From assembly GCF_000217795.1 (NCBI RefSeq), contig NC_015681.1, positions 62,001 to 126,000 on the forward strand: a stretch of DNA of 64,000 bases. The letters run 5' to 3'. The DNA is from Thermodesulfatator indicus DSM 15286. GTDB lineage: Bacteria > Desulfobacterota > Thermodesulfobacteria > Thermodesulfobacteriales > Thermodesulfatatoraceae. The notes below the pieces were generated by a model. The model saw nothing but the letters and a program-made list of their open reading frames with translations. It had not been told where the DNA came from and ran no database searches. Shown here one piece after another: positions 54,429 through 63,116 of the stretch (positions within the stretch are counted from its first letter, which is position 1; the number at the start of each line of letters is the position of its first letter). Position numbers and translations under genes: made by a program.

Positions 54429-55118
54429 TCATACACTAAAAGGCTTGATACCAGCAGCGATTTCCGAAAGCCCTTCCCTGTCAATAATTTTTACCTGTTT
54501 CCCTCGACTTTCTATAAGGCCAAGTTTTTGTAGTTTGCTGAACATACGGGAAAGAGTTTCAGGGGAAGTACCCAAAAAACTGGCTAGCTGGGTTTTGTTC
54601 ATACCGAGGTCAAACTCCTCTGCCCCTGTTTGCTCATGCCGATAAAGCAAATAAGAGGCAAGCCTTTCAGAAACTTCTTTCAAGGCCAGAGCTTCTACCA
54701 TGGCCACTAGTTGGCGTAATCTTTGCGACAAAACACCCAGTATATTCAAAGCCAGAGAGGGATCCTTTTTAATCAAATCAAGAAACTCCTGGCGGGAAAA
54801 ATATAAAAGTTCTCCGTTGGTTAAGGCCATAGCGTGGGCCGGAAAGTCAAATCCAGCAAAGACCGGGACTTCGCCAAAGGGCTCTCCCGGACCGAAAAGA
54901 TGAATAATTTGCTCTTTGCCGCTGGGAGATTCTTTATAAATTTTCACCTGGCCCTTATAAACAATGTAAAAACCCCGGGCCGGATCACCTTCTTGAAATA
55001 TAAATTCGCCTTTGCGCATTTTTTTAACGTGAGCAATACGGCTAACAGCCTCTAAATATTTGTCAGAAAGGCCTTTAAAAAAGAAGGTCCGGGCCAGGAA
55101 TTCTTTTTTATTTTCCAT
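54429..55118 (-). CDS. Crp/Fnr family transcriptional regulator
   Basis: This is a 229-residue regulator. Residues ~15-130 are the cyclic-nucleotide-type beta-roll (MRKGEFIFQEGDPARGFYIVYKGQVKIYK). A dimer helix and a Crp-type HTH follow (KTQLASFLGTSPETLSRMFSKLQKLGLI). No amino-terminal Cys cluster is visible, so an Fnr Fe-S sensor is unlikely. ATG 55118 is preferred; a TTG three codons upstream is possible. The target promoters are unknown. Confidence 0.92.
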   Translation of the reverse strand: MENKKEFLARTFFFKGLSDKYLEAVSRIAHVKKMRKGEFIFQEGDPARGFYIVYKGQVKIYKESPSGKEQIIHLFGPGEPFGEVPVFAGFDFPAHAMALTNGELLYFSRQEFLDLIKKDPSLALNILGVLSQRLRQLVAMVEALALKEVSERLASYLLYRHEQTGAEEFDLGMNKTQLASFLGTSPETLSRMFSKLQKLGLIESRGKQVKIIDREGLSEIAAGIKPFSV

Positions 55119-55158
55119 GGCTTGCAAAACTCCTTTCTCCGCCTATCATAACCAGAAT

Positions 55159-55881
55159 ATGAGTAACCTGAAAAGTGAAAGCCCTTTAATTCTTGCTATA
55201 GAAACAGCAAGCCCTTGCGGTGGAGTAGCCATAGTAGGAAAAGAATTACTTGGCGAAATAACGCTGGCCAGCCAGGAAACCCACTCGCGCCGTCTGATGC
55301 TGGCCATTGATTACCTTTTAAAACAACTAAAACTTGATTTGAAGGACTTAGCGGCTATTGGTATTGGGCTTGGCCCTGGAAGTTTTACTGGCTTGCGCAT
55401 AGGGCTGGCCACAGCTAAAGGGCTTCACTTGGCCAGCGGACTCCCCTTGATTGGCATTTCAACCCTTGAAGCCTTAGCGTATTCTCTCATCATATCAGAG
55501 AAACCTGTCTGTGCTCTCCTTGATGCCCGAAGAAACCAGGTCTATACCGCTATTTATCAACCAAAAGATGAAGGCCTTGAAGAAATTATGCCCCCTGCCC
55601 TTCTTACCCCTGAAAAGCTCGCCAAGCGCATAAAAGAGCCGACTTATTTTGTAGGCGATGGAGCCAAGGTTTATAATGCTTTGTTTCAAGAAATGCTAGG
55701 AGACAAGTTTTTACTAGCTCCGCCTAATTTGCGTCACCTAAGAGCGGCCAATGTAGCCTTTTTAGCGAGAAAGCGCTATTTGGACGGAGAAATTGATGAC
55801 CCCTTTAAATTATTACCTATTTATTTAAGGCCTTCAGAGGCGGAACTCAAAAAAGTAAAGCTAGGAGCTTCAAAGCCATGA
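55159..55881 (+). CDS. tsaB: tRNA threonylcarbamoyladenosine biosynthesis protein TsaB
   Basis: This is a 240-residue ASKHA-fold protein of the t6A37 tRNA modification complex. Motifs: [38 protein letters not shown], and [26 protein letters not shown] 55159 begins the canonical protein; the open frame extends upstream but overlaps the divergent gene. It overlaps the permease gene by 4 bp. Confidence 0.93.
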   Translation: MSNLKSESPLILAIETASPCGGVAIVGKELLGEITLASQETHSRRLMLAIDYLLKQLKLDLKDLAAIGIGLGPGSFTGLRIGLATAKGLHLASGLPLIGISTLEALAYSLIISEKPVCALLDARRNQVYTAIYQPKDEGLEEIMPPALLTPEKLAKRIKEPTYFVGDGAKVYNALFQEMLGDKFLLAPPNLRHLRAANVAFLARKRYLDGEIDDPFKLLPIYLRPSEAELKKVKLGASKP

Positions 55882-56861
55882 TACGCTGGCTGGCCCGCCG
55901 GTTATTAACCCTTATCGTCACCTTTTGGGGAATCACTATTATTTCGTTTCTGGTAATAAGGCTTGCCCCTGGAGAACCCATAAGCCCTATGGCCGATTTT
56001 AACCCTAAGTTCACGCCCGAGATGCGCGAGAGGCTTCGTGCTCAATACGGCCTTGATAAACCCTTGTACGTTCAGTACTTCCGCTGGGTAAAAGGTCTTT
56101 TAACCCTTGACCTTGGCCGTTCTTTTGCCCCTGACCGCCGCCCAGTCTGGGATAAAATAAAAGAGCGACTGCCGATAACCATTCTCATAAACGTCCTTTC
56201 CATGGTGATAATCTTTGCCGTGGCCTTACCTATAGGTGTAGCCTCAGCTGTTAGGGAGGGTAGCCTTTTTGACCGGGCTACTACGGTTTTTGTCTTCATA
56301 GGCTACGCCATGCCGGGCTTCTGGCTAGCTCTCCTTCTCATGTGGCTTTTCGGCATCAAGTGGCCTATTTTACCTATCTCTGGCGTCCACTCCCTTATGG
56401 GCTATGAAAGCATGAGCACTTTTGAAAAAATCCTTGATTGGGCGAGACACTTGGTTTTGCCGGTGCTGGTATCGGCCTTTGGCGGCCTGGCCGGGCTCTC
56501 GCGTTTTATGCGCTCTTCTATGATAGAAGTTCTGCGTCAGGATTTTATTGTCACCGCGAGAGCTAAAGGCCTTCCCGAAAGGGTGGTCATATATAAACAC
56601 GCCCTTAGAAACGCCCTTCTTCCCGTAATCACTCTGCTGGGCCTTTCGGTGCCAGGTTTGGTGGGTGGAAGCGTAATCTTTGAATCTATTTTTAGCATTC
56701 CAGGGGTTGGCCAGCTCATGTGGCAGGCGGTTATGGCCAGAGACTACCCGGTGATTATGGGCAGTCTGGTAATCGTTTCGGTGCTCACTCTCCTTGGCAA
56801 CTTGATTGCTGACATTTGCTACGCCTTAGCTGACCCAAGAATCAGGTTAGGGAAGACTTAA
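55878..56861 (+). CDS. Peptide/nickel ABC transporter permease, DppB/OppB type
   Basis: This is a 327-residue inner-membrane permease with six transmembrane helices. The DppB beginning [34 protein letters not shown] and the EAA-type loop ([29 protein letters not shown]) are clear. It acts with the next gene and ATPase/binding proteins that are not in the window. The substrate could be oligopeptides, dipeptides or nickel. Confidence 0.94.
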   Translation: MIRWLARRLLTLIVTFWGITIISFLVIRLAPGEPISPMADFNPKFTPEMRERLRAQYGLDKPLYVQYFRWVKGLLTLDLGRSFAPDRRPVWDKIKERLPITILINVLSMVIIFAVALPIGVASAVREGSLFDRATTVFVFIGYAMPGFWLALLLMWLFGIKWPILPISGVHSLMGYESMSTFEKILDWARHLVLPVLVSAFGGLAGLSRFMRSSMIEVLRQDFIVTARAKGLPERVVIYKHALRNALLPVITLLGLSVPGLVGGSVIFESIFSIPGVGQLMWQAVMARDYPVIMGSLVIVSVLTLLGNLIADICYALADPRIRLGKT

Positions 56862-57686
56862 ATGTTTAGGGAACTCTTGCGTAATCCATTAGGGCTTGCT
56901 GGTGGATTGGTAGTCTTGCTCTTGATAATAGTGGCGGTGTTTGCGCCTTACCTTGCTCCCTATGACCCTCTAGCCATTAACGTAGAGGCCGTGCTAAGCC
57001 CTCCAAGTTTTGCTCACCCGTGTGGGACGGACCTTTTGGGACGCGATGTTTTATCACGTCTTGTTTACGGAGCAAGGGTTTCCTTAGAAGTGGGAGTCAT
57101 CGCTGTGGGTATTTCTCTGGCCATTGGGGTGGTACTTGGGGCTCTTGCTGGCTACTACGGTGGTTTTGTAGATAACATAATTTCACGCTTTATAGACATA
57201 ATGCTTTGTTTTCCATCTATTTTTCTAATACTGGCTGTTATTGCCTACCTTGAGCCGTCAATCGTAAACATCATGATAGTCATAGGGCTTACCAGCTGGA
57301 TGGGAGTAGCGAGACTTGTGCGTGCCGAGTTTTTGAGCCTAAAAGAAAGAGAGTTCGTCCTGGCGGAGAAGGCCTTGGGAGCTAATAACTGGCGTATCAT
57401 CTTTTTTCATATTTTGCCCAATGCCTTGCCCCCAATTTTGGTATCCGCTACTTTAGGAGTGGGAAGTGCCATTCTCGTAGAATCAGCCCTTTCTTTTTTG
57501 GGCCTTGGCGTCCAGCCGCCCATGCCTTCCTGGGGGAACATGTTAACCGAGGGTAAGGAAACCCTTGACATTGCCTGGTGGCTTTCGGTTTTCCCGGGAA
57601 TGGCCATTTTAATCACCGTGCTTGCCTTTAACCTCCTTGGTGAAGCTATTCAGGAAGCAACTGATCCTCGCCGCCAGAAACGCTAA
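56862..57686 (+). CDS. Peptide/nickel ABC transporter permease, DppC/OppC type
   Basis: This is a 274-residue second permease subunit. The family features are the start FRELLRNPLGLAGGLVVLLLI, HPCGTDLLGRDVLSRLVYGAR, and the EAA loop KALGANNWRIIFFHILPNALPPILV. The ATG directly follows the stop of the first permease gene. The ATP-binding subunits must be encoded elsewhere. Confidence 0.94.
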   Translation: MFRELLRNPLGLAGGLVVLLLIIVAVFAPYLAPYDPLAINVEAVLSPPSFAHPCGTDLLGRDVLSRLVYGARVSLEVGVIAVGISLAIGVVLGALAGYYGGFVDNIISRFIDIMLCFPSIFLILAVIAYLEPSIVNIMIVIGLTSWMGVARLVRAEFLSLKEREFVLAEKALGANNWRIIFFHILPNALPPILVSATLGVGSAILVESALSFLGLGVQPPMPSWGNMLTEGKETLDIAWWLSVFPGMAILITVLAFNLLGEAIQEATDPRRQKR

Positions 57687-57696
57687 TTCAGGGAGA

Positions 57697-57724
57697 TTGA
57701 CTCCACTTTTGCTGAACTTATCTT
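57697..57724 (+). promoter_or_regulatory. Possible promoter of the Hsp20 gene
   Basis: TTGACT (57697-57702) and TATCTT (57719-57724) with a 16-base spacer lie 33 bases before the start codon. The match is moderate. No CIRCE-type inverted repeat is visible. Confidence 0.45.
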
Positions 57725-57756
57725 TTTGGTAGAAAAACTAAAAGGAGGTGATAACC

Positions 57757-58197
57757 ATGCCTGAGCTCGTACCTTTCAGACCACTTCGTGAGCTCAAGCG
57801 TGAAATGGATAGACTCTGGACGGAATTCTTCGGTAAAGAGACTTTACCTGAAGTATTTGAAGCTGAATGGGTGCCAGCCCTTGATGTTTCAGAAACTCAA
57901 GATGCCGTTATTGTAAGGGCTGATGTCCCAGGAATTGACCCGAATGAACTGGAAATTACAGTTTCTGGAAATACGTTAACTATTCGCGGTGAAAAGAAAC
58001 AGGAACGTGAAGAAAAAGGCGAAAACTTTTACCGGATTGAACGCAGCTACGGAAGCTTTGTGCGGAGTATCCAACTCCCTGCTGATGTAGATACCGATAA
58101 AGTAGAAGCCACTTATAAAAACGGTGTACTGAAGATAGTCTTACCCAAAAAGGCCGAAGCTAAAGGTAAACAAATCCCCGTCAAAGTAGAAAAATAG
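57757..58197 (+). CDS. Hsp20/alpha-crystallin small heat-shock protein
   Basis: This is a 146-residue chaperone that binds unfolding proteins without ATP. The alpha-crystallin domain runs from about residue 42 (WVPALDVSETQDAVIVRADVPG) to the conserved VEATYKNGVLKIVLPKK; the usual GVL motif and a short IPV-like tail (KQIPVKVEK) are present. AAAGGAGGTG lies 8 bases before ATG 57757. It is followed by a strong terminator. Confidence 0.96.
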   Translation: MPELVPFRPLRELKREMDRLWTEFFGKETLPEVFEAEWVPALDVSETQDAVIVRADVPGIDPNELEITVSGNTLTIRGEKKQEREEKGENFYRIERSYGSFVRSIQLPADVDTDKVEATYKNGVLKIVLPKKAEAKGKQIPVKVEK

Positions 58198-58212
58198 GCA
58201 AACCTCCCGCCT

Positions 58213-58238
58213 GGCCCGCCAAAAGGCGGGCCTTTCTT
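58213..58238 (+). terminator. Rho-independent terminator after the Hsp20 gene
   Basis: An 8-bp GC stem (58213-58220 with 58225-58232) with an AAAA loop is followed by TTTCTT. Confidence 0.9.
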
Positions 58239-58287
58239 ATAAAGCCCTCTTGACGAATGCCTATTTTCTTGACAATTTGAAAGGGCC

Positions 58288-58375
58288 GCGGGAGTGGCGG
58301 AATTGGTAGACGCTCCGGACTTAGGATCCGGTGGGGCTATTCCCCGTGGGGGTTCAAGTCCCCCCTCCCGCACCA
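58288..58375 (+). tRNA. tRNA-Leu (anticodon UAG)
   Basis: The 7-bp acceptor stem GCGGGAG (58288-58294) pairs with CTCCCGC (58365-58371). Anticodon arm CCGGA-loop-TCCGG has loop CTTAGGA with anticodon TAG at 58322-58324. A long variable arm (class II, as in Leu) and GGTTCAAGTCC in the T arm are present. The CCA end is encoded (58373-58375). Confidence 0.96.
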
Positions 58376-58459
58376 AGCTTTTTAAATCCCCTCTTGTTAA
58401 AATGGACTAGTTTAAATTATGTAAGCTATTTCTTCTGAGTTTCAATAAAGGAGGGCATT

Positions 58460-59104
58460 ATGCAACCAGGTCTTATTCCTCAAAAAGATGGAAGCGTGGC
58501 TATAAGTTTTGAACTACCTCAAGCCCAAGTTTCTGCAGAGATCTTACAAGTACTTGCTGAACTAGCCCGCGAAGGGGCCATTATTCATCCCACTACTGCC
58601 CAAAAAATAATGATTTTGAGGCTTGACGAAGAAAAAGCTCTCGACGCCTTAAAGCGTCTAGAAAAAGCTGGAGCTTTCATCCGCAAGGCTGGCAAAAGTC
58701 TTCAGCCCCGCACCTGTGTAGGATTACCTTTTTGTAAAATTGCCCTTAAAGAAACTTTCCCTCTTTCAGAAGCTATATGGGAGGCCTTCCCCGCAGAAGA
58801 ACTTCCACATAAATTCAAAGTAGCCGTTGCTGGCTGTCCGGCTTGTTGTTGCTGGGCCAACACTGTGGACCTTGGTTTTGTGGGCGTACGAGAAGGATAC
58901 AAAATTTTGGTGGGTGGAAAAGGCGGCTATAAACCCAAAGCAGCTACTTATTTGACCACGGTTTCTTCAAAAGAAGAAGCCATTTCTATTATGAGAGGTG
59001 TGCTTAACTTTTTTAAAGAAAAAGGTGAAGAGAAAAAACGTTTTGCCGTTCTACTAGAAAAAGAAGGGATAGATAGCCTTAAAAAGTATCTCAATTTGTC
59101 GTAA
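58460..59104 (+). CDS. Small nitrite/sulfite reductase-like protein (siroheme/Fe-S domain)
   Basis: This is a 214-residue protein that carries only one reductase-like unit. The siroheme-[4Fe-4S] ligand pattern is CVGLPFC (Cx5C) at ~91-97 and GCPACCC near residues ~130-136. An amino-terminal part with HTH-like helices (residues ~10-75) precedes it. Such single-domain proteins are shorter than dissimilatory sulfite reductase subunits and occur in sulfate reducers and related anaerobes. The substrate is unknown. GGAGG precedes ATG. Confidence 0.85.
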   Translation: MQPGLIPQKDGSVAISFELPQAQVSAEILQVLAELAREGAIIHPTTAQKIMILRLDEEKALDALKRLEKAGAFIRKAGKSLQPRTCVGLPFCKIALKETFPLSEAIWEAFPAEELPHKFKVAVAGCPACCCWANTVDLGFVGVREGYKILVGGKGGYKPKAATYLTTVSSKEEAISIMRGVLNFFKEKGEEKKRFAVLLEKEGIDSLKKYLNLS

Positions 59105-59119
59105 TAAGAAGGCCCAAAA

Positions 59120-60121
59120 TTAGATAAGTCTCTGATAACCTTGTAGTTTCATAAGTTCTTCATAAAGCTTGCGCAGTTTAATAAAGGCTTCGTGCTCACC
59201 CCCTTGGTCGGGGTGTAGCTCTCTTGCTTTACGCCTAAAGAGAGTTGAAAGTTCGTCTTTATTTAAGCGAATAATTTTTTCAGGCGAAAGGCCAAATAGG
59301 CCTGCGGCTTCATGGGCTACATGATATAAGTCAGCCCGACGTTTTTCGAGTAGTCTGGCTTCACGTTCTTCAAAAAAGCGGCGTTCTTGAGCTAACCGAT
59401 CAAAATACATAATCACGTAACGGGAAAGATATTCTTTTAATACCTGGTTTGGCTCAAGCCCCATAAGGTACTTTTCGTCTTCCAGCAAAAGACATAATTC
59501 ACAAAGAAAGGCCTCATCTATCTTTTCCATTGCTTGGGCCTCAGGCATATAACGGCTTAAACGATTGGGAAAGTGCTTGGCTAGACCAAAAGATGTGTAA
59601 ATATAGGCTAATGTCTCCCGAGGACGCAATTTTTCTTCAGCAACCATGATGTATTGTTCTATTTCGTCTCGACTTTTCTGATAAAGAACATTTAAAAAGC
59701 CGAGAGGCCGCTTTAATAAGAAATCAACTTCAGTTCCGCCAAATTTTAAAAAAAGAAGCCTCCGACAATCAAATATGTGGTATTTCTGCTGAAGTGCTAA
59801 TTGTTCACGAGCAGAAAGACGATTTCTTTTAACAACCTGGTGCGCCGAAAAATTTTCTATTACGCGGCGGATATGAGGATCTACAAAAGGCCAAAATATC
59901 TTTTCTAGTTCCCACTGGTCAGTTTTAACTCCTTTTTCCGCAAGGCTTTCGATTATTTCTTCTTTAATATAAAAGCTATTGCCACCAGGATAGACAATAA
60001 AACGAGAAGGATCTCTTCCTAAAGCTATTAAATCACGACTTCGCCAAAGCCCATCAGCAAAATATGATTCTCGCAGAAAAAAATAAGTGTATTTTCCTCT
60101 TTTTTGCCGCGCTAAGTACAT
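59120..60121 (-). CDS. Protein with C-terminal J domain
   Basis: This is a 333-residue protein. Residues ~265-330 are a DnaJ-like J domain with the HPD tripeptide (ARELHPDQGGEHEAFIKL). The first ~260 residues are not recognised; they are rich in aromatic and charged residues (DAFLK/ILFLKFGGTEVDFLLKRP-type stretches). The J domain at the carboxy end suggests it directs Hsp70 (DnaK) to a specific partner. No other chaperone gene is next to it. Confidence 0.8.
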   Translation of the reverse strand: MYLARQKRGKYTYFFLRESYFADGLWRSRDLIALGRDPSRFIVYPGGNSFYIKEEIIESLAEKGVKTDQWELEKIFWPFVDPHIRRVIENFSAHQVVKRNRLSAREQLALQQKYHIFDCRRLLFLKFGGTEVDFLLKRPLGFLNVLYQKSRDEIEQYIMVAEEKLRPRETLAYIYTSFGLAKHFPNRLSRYMPEAQAMEKIDEAFLCELCLLLEDEKYLMGLEPNQVLKEYLSRYVIMYFDRLAQERRFFEEREARLLEKRRADLYHVAHEAAGLFGLSPEKIIRLNKDELSTLFRRKARELHPDQGGEHEAFIKLRKLYEELMKLQGYQRLI

Positions 60122-60244
60122 AAATTAAATATAGCACCTGAATACACAAAATCTATAAACTCAGACATAAAAGCCCAAAAGATTGTCTGTGTTTTATGTT
60201 CCGACAACAAATAGACCGTTATAAAATCCCAAAAGTATAAATTG

Positions 60245-60479
60245 GGATTGCTTCGGCTGCTCTCGCTGCCTCGCATGACTGCTACATTGTCACTGCAAGC
60301 CCTTACCATATTTGTCACTGCGAGGAGCCGGAGTGAGATCCCTTCGCTAGCGCTCGGAACAGGCGAAGCAGTCTCTTCCGCCATCCTCCATCTACCACCA
60401 GCCATCGGCCATCTACCATTTACTCACGGCGAGCCTGGAGGGCGAAGCAGTCTCTTAAAAAAGCATTTTGCCAAGATGT
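60245..60479. repeat. Dispersed extragenic repeat, copy 8
   Basis: This contains TTGTCACTGCGAGGAGCC, GAGATCCCTTCGCTAGCG, GGCGAAGCAGTCTCTTCC, a simple CCATCTACCACCAGCCATC stretch, and the end module (60442-60479, GCGAAGCAGTCTCTTAAAA..CATTTTGCCAAGATG). It occupies most of the 420-base gap between the J-domain gene and the small glycyl-radical gene. Confidence 0.8.
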
Positions 60480-60540
60480 TAATAACAAAAACGAGGTGAA
60501 AAAGACGTGATAGATGTAAGGGGGGAAGGCCCCCCTTGAT

Positions 60541-60717
60541 TTAACGGCAGCCGCAACCAGTTAAGCGGCTTATAGGAATGTGTTTTCTTTCTTTGAATTC
60601 CTGCTGTTTACCTTTATTCCAGTTCTGTACTGGGCGAAAATAACCCACTACCCGAGAATAGACTTCAACTGGTACGGCTTTTACCTTAACCTTAGGCATA
60701 ACGGTTTTATTTTCCAT
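60541..60717 (-). CDS. Separate glycyl-radical domain of anaerobic ribonucleotide reductase
   Basis: This is a 58-residue protein matching the carboxy end of class III NrdD: VYSRVVGYFRPVQNWNKGKQ, then EFKERK. The Gly in RVVGYF (residue 25, codon 60643-60645) is where the NrdG-generated radical would reside. The tail GCGCR adds two Cys. ATG 60717 is preceded by AGGAGGAG at 7-base spacing. It lies in the same frame as nrdD, 15 bases after its TAG stop. It likely associates with the nrdD product, as GrcA (YfiD) does with pyruvate formate-lyase. Confidence 0.88.
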   Translation of the reverse strand: MENKTVMPKVKVKAVPVEVYSRVVGYFRPVQNWNKGKQQEFKERKHIPISRLTGCGCR

Positions 60718-60732
60718 TCTTTTACTCCTCCT

Positions 60733-62805
60733 CTAATTTATTTTGCGATAAGCTTTATCTGCCAAAGTAGCAAGATCTAATTCGTTTAGTTCTACTTCAC
60801 GTCCAAAAAGGGCAAGCTCCTTTTCGGTATGAGGATACGGACACACTACGTGTTTCCCGGGAATATAGCCGTGCACCGGACAAACTGAAAAGGTAGGCGT
60901 AATAGAGAAATAAGGGAGTTTAAAACGATTGACAATAGTGCGTACCAACTGCTTTACGATATTGGTATCAGGAATCTCCTCACCAATAAAGAGGTGAACT
61001 ACTGTTCCCCCGGTAAAAAGGGTTTGCAGGTCGTCCTGATGGGTAAGGATTTCAAAGATATCATCGGTATAGTTTACCGGAAGATGGACTGAGTTAGTGT
61101 AATAAGGAACTTCGTCAGTACCAGCGGTGATGATACGGCTAAATTTCTTTTTATCAATTTTTGCCAATCGGTAACTTGCCCCCTCTGCTGGGGTAGCCTC
61201 AAGGTTATACAGATTTCCTGTCTCTTCCTGAAATTCAAATATCTTTTCACGCATGAAAAGGAGCACTTTCTTGGCCCATTCTTTGCCAACTTCAGTGTAG
61301 ATAGGCTCACCTACAAAGTTCAAACAGGCTTCGTTCATACCAATGATACCAATAGTGGAAAAGTGATTTGTCCAGTAGGCACCAGTTTGTTCTTTAACCC
61401 CGGCGAGATAAACTTTTGAATAGGGATAAAGTCCTTTTTCCGTAAAGTCTTCAATTACTTTGCGTTTAATCTCTAGAGAGACTTTTGCAAGCTCCATAAG
61501 ACGAATAAGCCGGTCAAAGAAGTCTTCCTCACAGGTAGCCAGATAGGCAATGCGAGGCATATTAAGGGTAACCACCCCAATTGAACCAGTAAGGGGGGCT
61601 GAACCAAAAAGACCACCTAACCGTTTGCGAAGTTCGCGATTATCAAGACGCAAGCGACAACACATAGAACGGGCATCGTTAGGGTCCATGTCAGAGTTAA
61701 CAAAGTTGGCAAAATAAGGAATGCCGTATTTCCTCGTCATCTCCCAAAGGGGTTCAAGTTTTTCGTTATCCCAATCAAAATCAGCGGAGATATTGTAAGT
61801 TGGAATGGGGAAGGTAAAGATACGGCCTTTGGCATCGCCTTCCATCATGAGCTCACAAAAGGCCTGATTAATCATGTCCATTTCTTCCTGAAAATCAGCA
61901 TAAGTTTCCTCTTTTAATGCTCCGCCAATAACTACTGCCTGGTCTTTAAGGGTTTCAGGAACCTTCAAGTCCATGGTGAGATTCGTAAAAGGCGTCTGAA
62001 AACCCACCCTCGTTGGTACGTTTACATTGAAAAGGAATTCCTGAAGGGCTTGTTTTACCTCGCGGTAAGAAAGATTATCGTAGCGCACAAAAGGAGCCAA
62101 CAAGGTATCAAAATTAGAAAAGGCCTGAGCGCCAGCAGCTTCTCCTTGAAGGGTATAGAAAAAATTGACTATCTGACCAAGGGCGGTACGAAAGTGTTTG
62201 GCAGGAGTTGATTCTACTTTGCCTGGCACTCCGCCAAAGCCCCTGAGTAAGAGATCGTAAAGGTCCCATCCTACGCAGTAAGGACCTAGGATACCAAGGT
62301 CATGGACATGAAAATCTCCTTCACGATGACCTTCACCAATCTCAGCTGGGTAAAGCTTGGTAAGCCAATAACGGGCAACAACTGAAGAAGAAATGTGAAA
62401 ATTAAGCCCCTGAAGGGAATAATTCATATTTGAGTTTTCCTGAACACGCCAGTCTTCCTGGGTGAGATAGTCTTCAATAAGGTTTATGCCGTCAACAATG
62501 GCCTTACCAATTTCACGGGCTTGTTTGCGTTTTTCACGGTAGAGGATATAAGCCTTGGCAATATCTCCGTGGCCGTGGGCAATGAGAGTGTCTTCTATTA
62601 AATCCTGAATTTGTTCTACGTGCGGAACGTTTCCAAACTTAAAAAAATTGCGGTAAAGCTTTAAAGCTACCTCATCGGCGATTTCTTCTGCTATTTTACG
62701 GTCATCTTTACCAACGGCTTTTACCGCTTTAAAAACTGCACTGGCAATACGACGCCTATCAAAAGGCACAAAACTCCCATCACGCTTTCTAACTAAAGGT
62801 TCCAT
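60733..62805 (-). CDS. nrdD: Anaerobic (class III) ribonucleoside-triphosphate reductase, catalytic part without glycyl-radical domain
   Basis: This is a 690-residue oxygen-sensitive enzyme making deoxyribonucleotides. An amino-terminal ATP-cone (VRKRDGSFVPFDRRRIASAV, residues ~5-95) precedes the 10-stranded barrel with the active-site Cys region SMCCRLRLDNREL (~375-390). Near the end lies CPVHGYIPGKHVVCPYPH, a zinc-type site with His in place of two of the usual Cys. The protein then ends with ~35 acidic/helical residues and TAG, before any glycyl-radical sequence, which is in the next small gene. NrdG is not in the window. Confidence 0.95.
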   Translation of the reverse strand: MEPLVRKRDGSFVPFDRRRIASAVFKAVKAVGKDDRKIAEEIADEVALKLYRNFFKFGNVPHVEQIQDLIEDTLIAHGHGDIAKAYILYREKRKQAREIGKAIVDGINLIEDYLTQEDWRVQENSNMNYSLQGLNFHISSSVVARYWLTKLYPAEIGEGHREGDFHVHDLGILGPYCVGWDLYDLLLRGFGGVPGKVESTPAKHFRTALGQIVNFFYTLQGEAAGAQAFSNFDTLLAPFVRYDNLSYREVKQALQEFLFNVNVPTRVGFQTPFTNLTMDLKVPETLKDQAVVIGGALKEETYADFQEEMDMINQAFCELMMEGDAKGRIFTFPIPTYNISADFDWDNEKLEPLWEMTRKYGIPYFANFVNSDMDPNDARSMCCRLRLDNRELRKRLGGLFGSAPLTGSIGVVTLNMPRIAYLATCEEDFFDRLIRLMELAKVSLEIKRKVIEDFTEKGLYPYSKVYLAGVKEQTGAYWTNHFSTIGIIGMNEACLNFVGEPIYTEVGKEWAKKVLLFMREKIFEFQEETGNLYNLEATPAEGASYRLAKIDKKKFSRIITAGTDEVPYYTNSVHLPVNYTDDIFEILTHQDDLQTLFTGGTVVHLFIGEEIPDTNIVKQLVRTIVNRFKLPYFSITPTFSVCPVHGYIPGKHVVCPYPHTEKELALFGREVELNELDLATLADKAYRKIN

Positions 62806-62876
62806 CTCTACCCCCTTGTTTTTGTGGAACTAAATGGCAAGCTAACCCATTTTGTTGTGGTTGTCAATTGCTACAT

Positions 62877-62892
62877 ACACAACATGTTGTAT
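62877..62892. promoter_or_regulatory. NrdR-box-like palindrome upstream of nrdD
   Basis: ACACAACATGTTGTAT fits the NrdR-box consensus (acaCwATATaTwGtgt) at about 14 of 16 positions. A degenerate second site (62845-62860) is centred 32 bp closer to the gene, matching the usual three-turn spacing of paired boxes. NrdR represses ribonucleotide reductase genes when dATP is plentiful. Confidence 0.75.
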
Positions 62893-63041
62893 CAATTGGG
62901 CTTTAAACCTTTTACGCTAGCCTGGGTACTTAAGATACATTTTTTAAGTATCACCCTTAAAACAGTCAAAAACTTGTAAAAAAAACAGAAAACAATCTTA
63001 TTTTTACCGAGAAATTTCCCTTTGAGACAGGATTATAGGTT

Positions 63042-63070
63042 TAAAAAATGGCATTGGGGGTCACCCCCAA
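63042..63070 (-). terminator. Terminator after the ZnuA-like gene
   Basis: A 7-bp stem (63054-63060 with 63064-63070, loop TCA) is followed on the minus strand by TGCCATTTTTT. It lies 47 bases beyond the stop codon. Confidence 0.7.
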
Positions 63071-63116
63071 GCCCCCGTTATCTTGCTCCCTATACAAACG
63101 CGGTTGTAGGGTTAAT

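Noticed and set aside
58250-58287. Promoter of tRNA-Leu
   Set aside because: TTGACA at 58269-58274 is too close to the tRNA start, and no paired -10 element is convincing.
60733-60735. Read-through or pyrrolysine at the nrdD TAG
   Set aside because: A strong ribosome site and ATG follow the TAG, other genes here end normally in TAG, and both sides of the junction have extra residues. A split gene is simpler.
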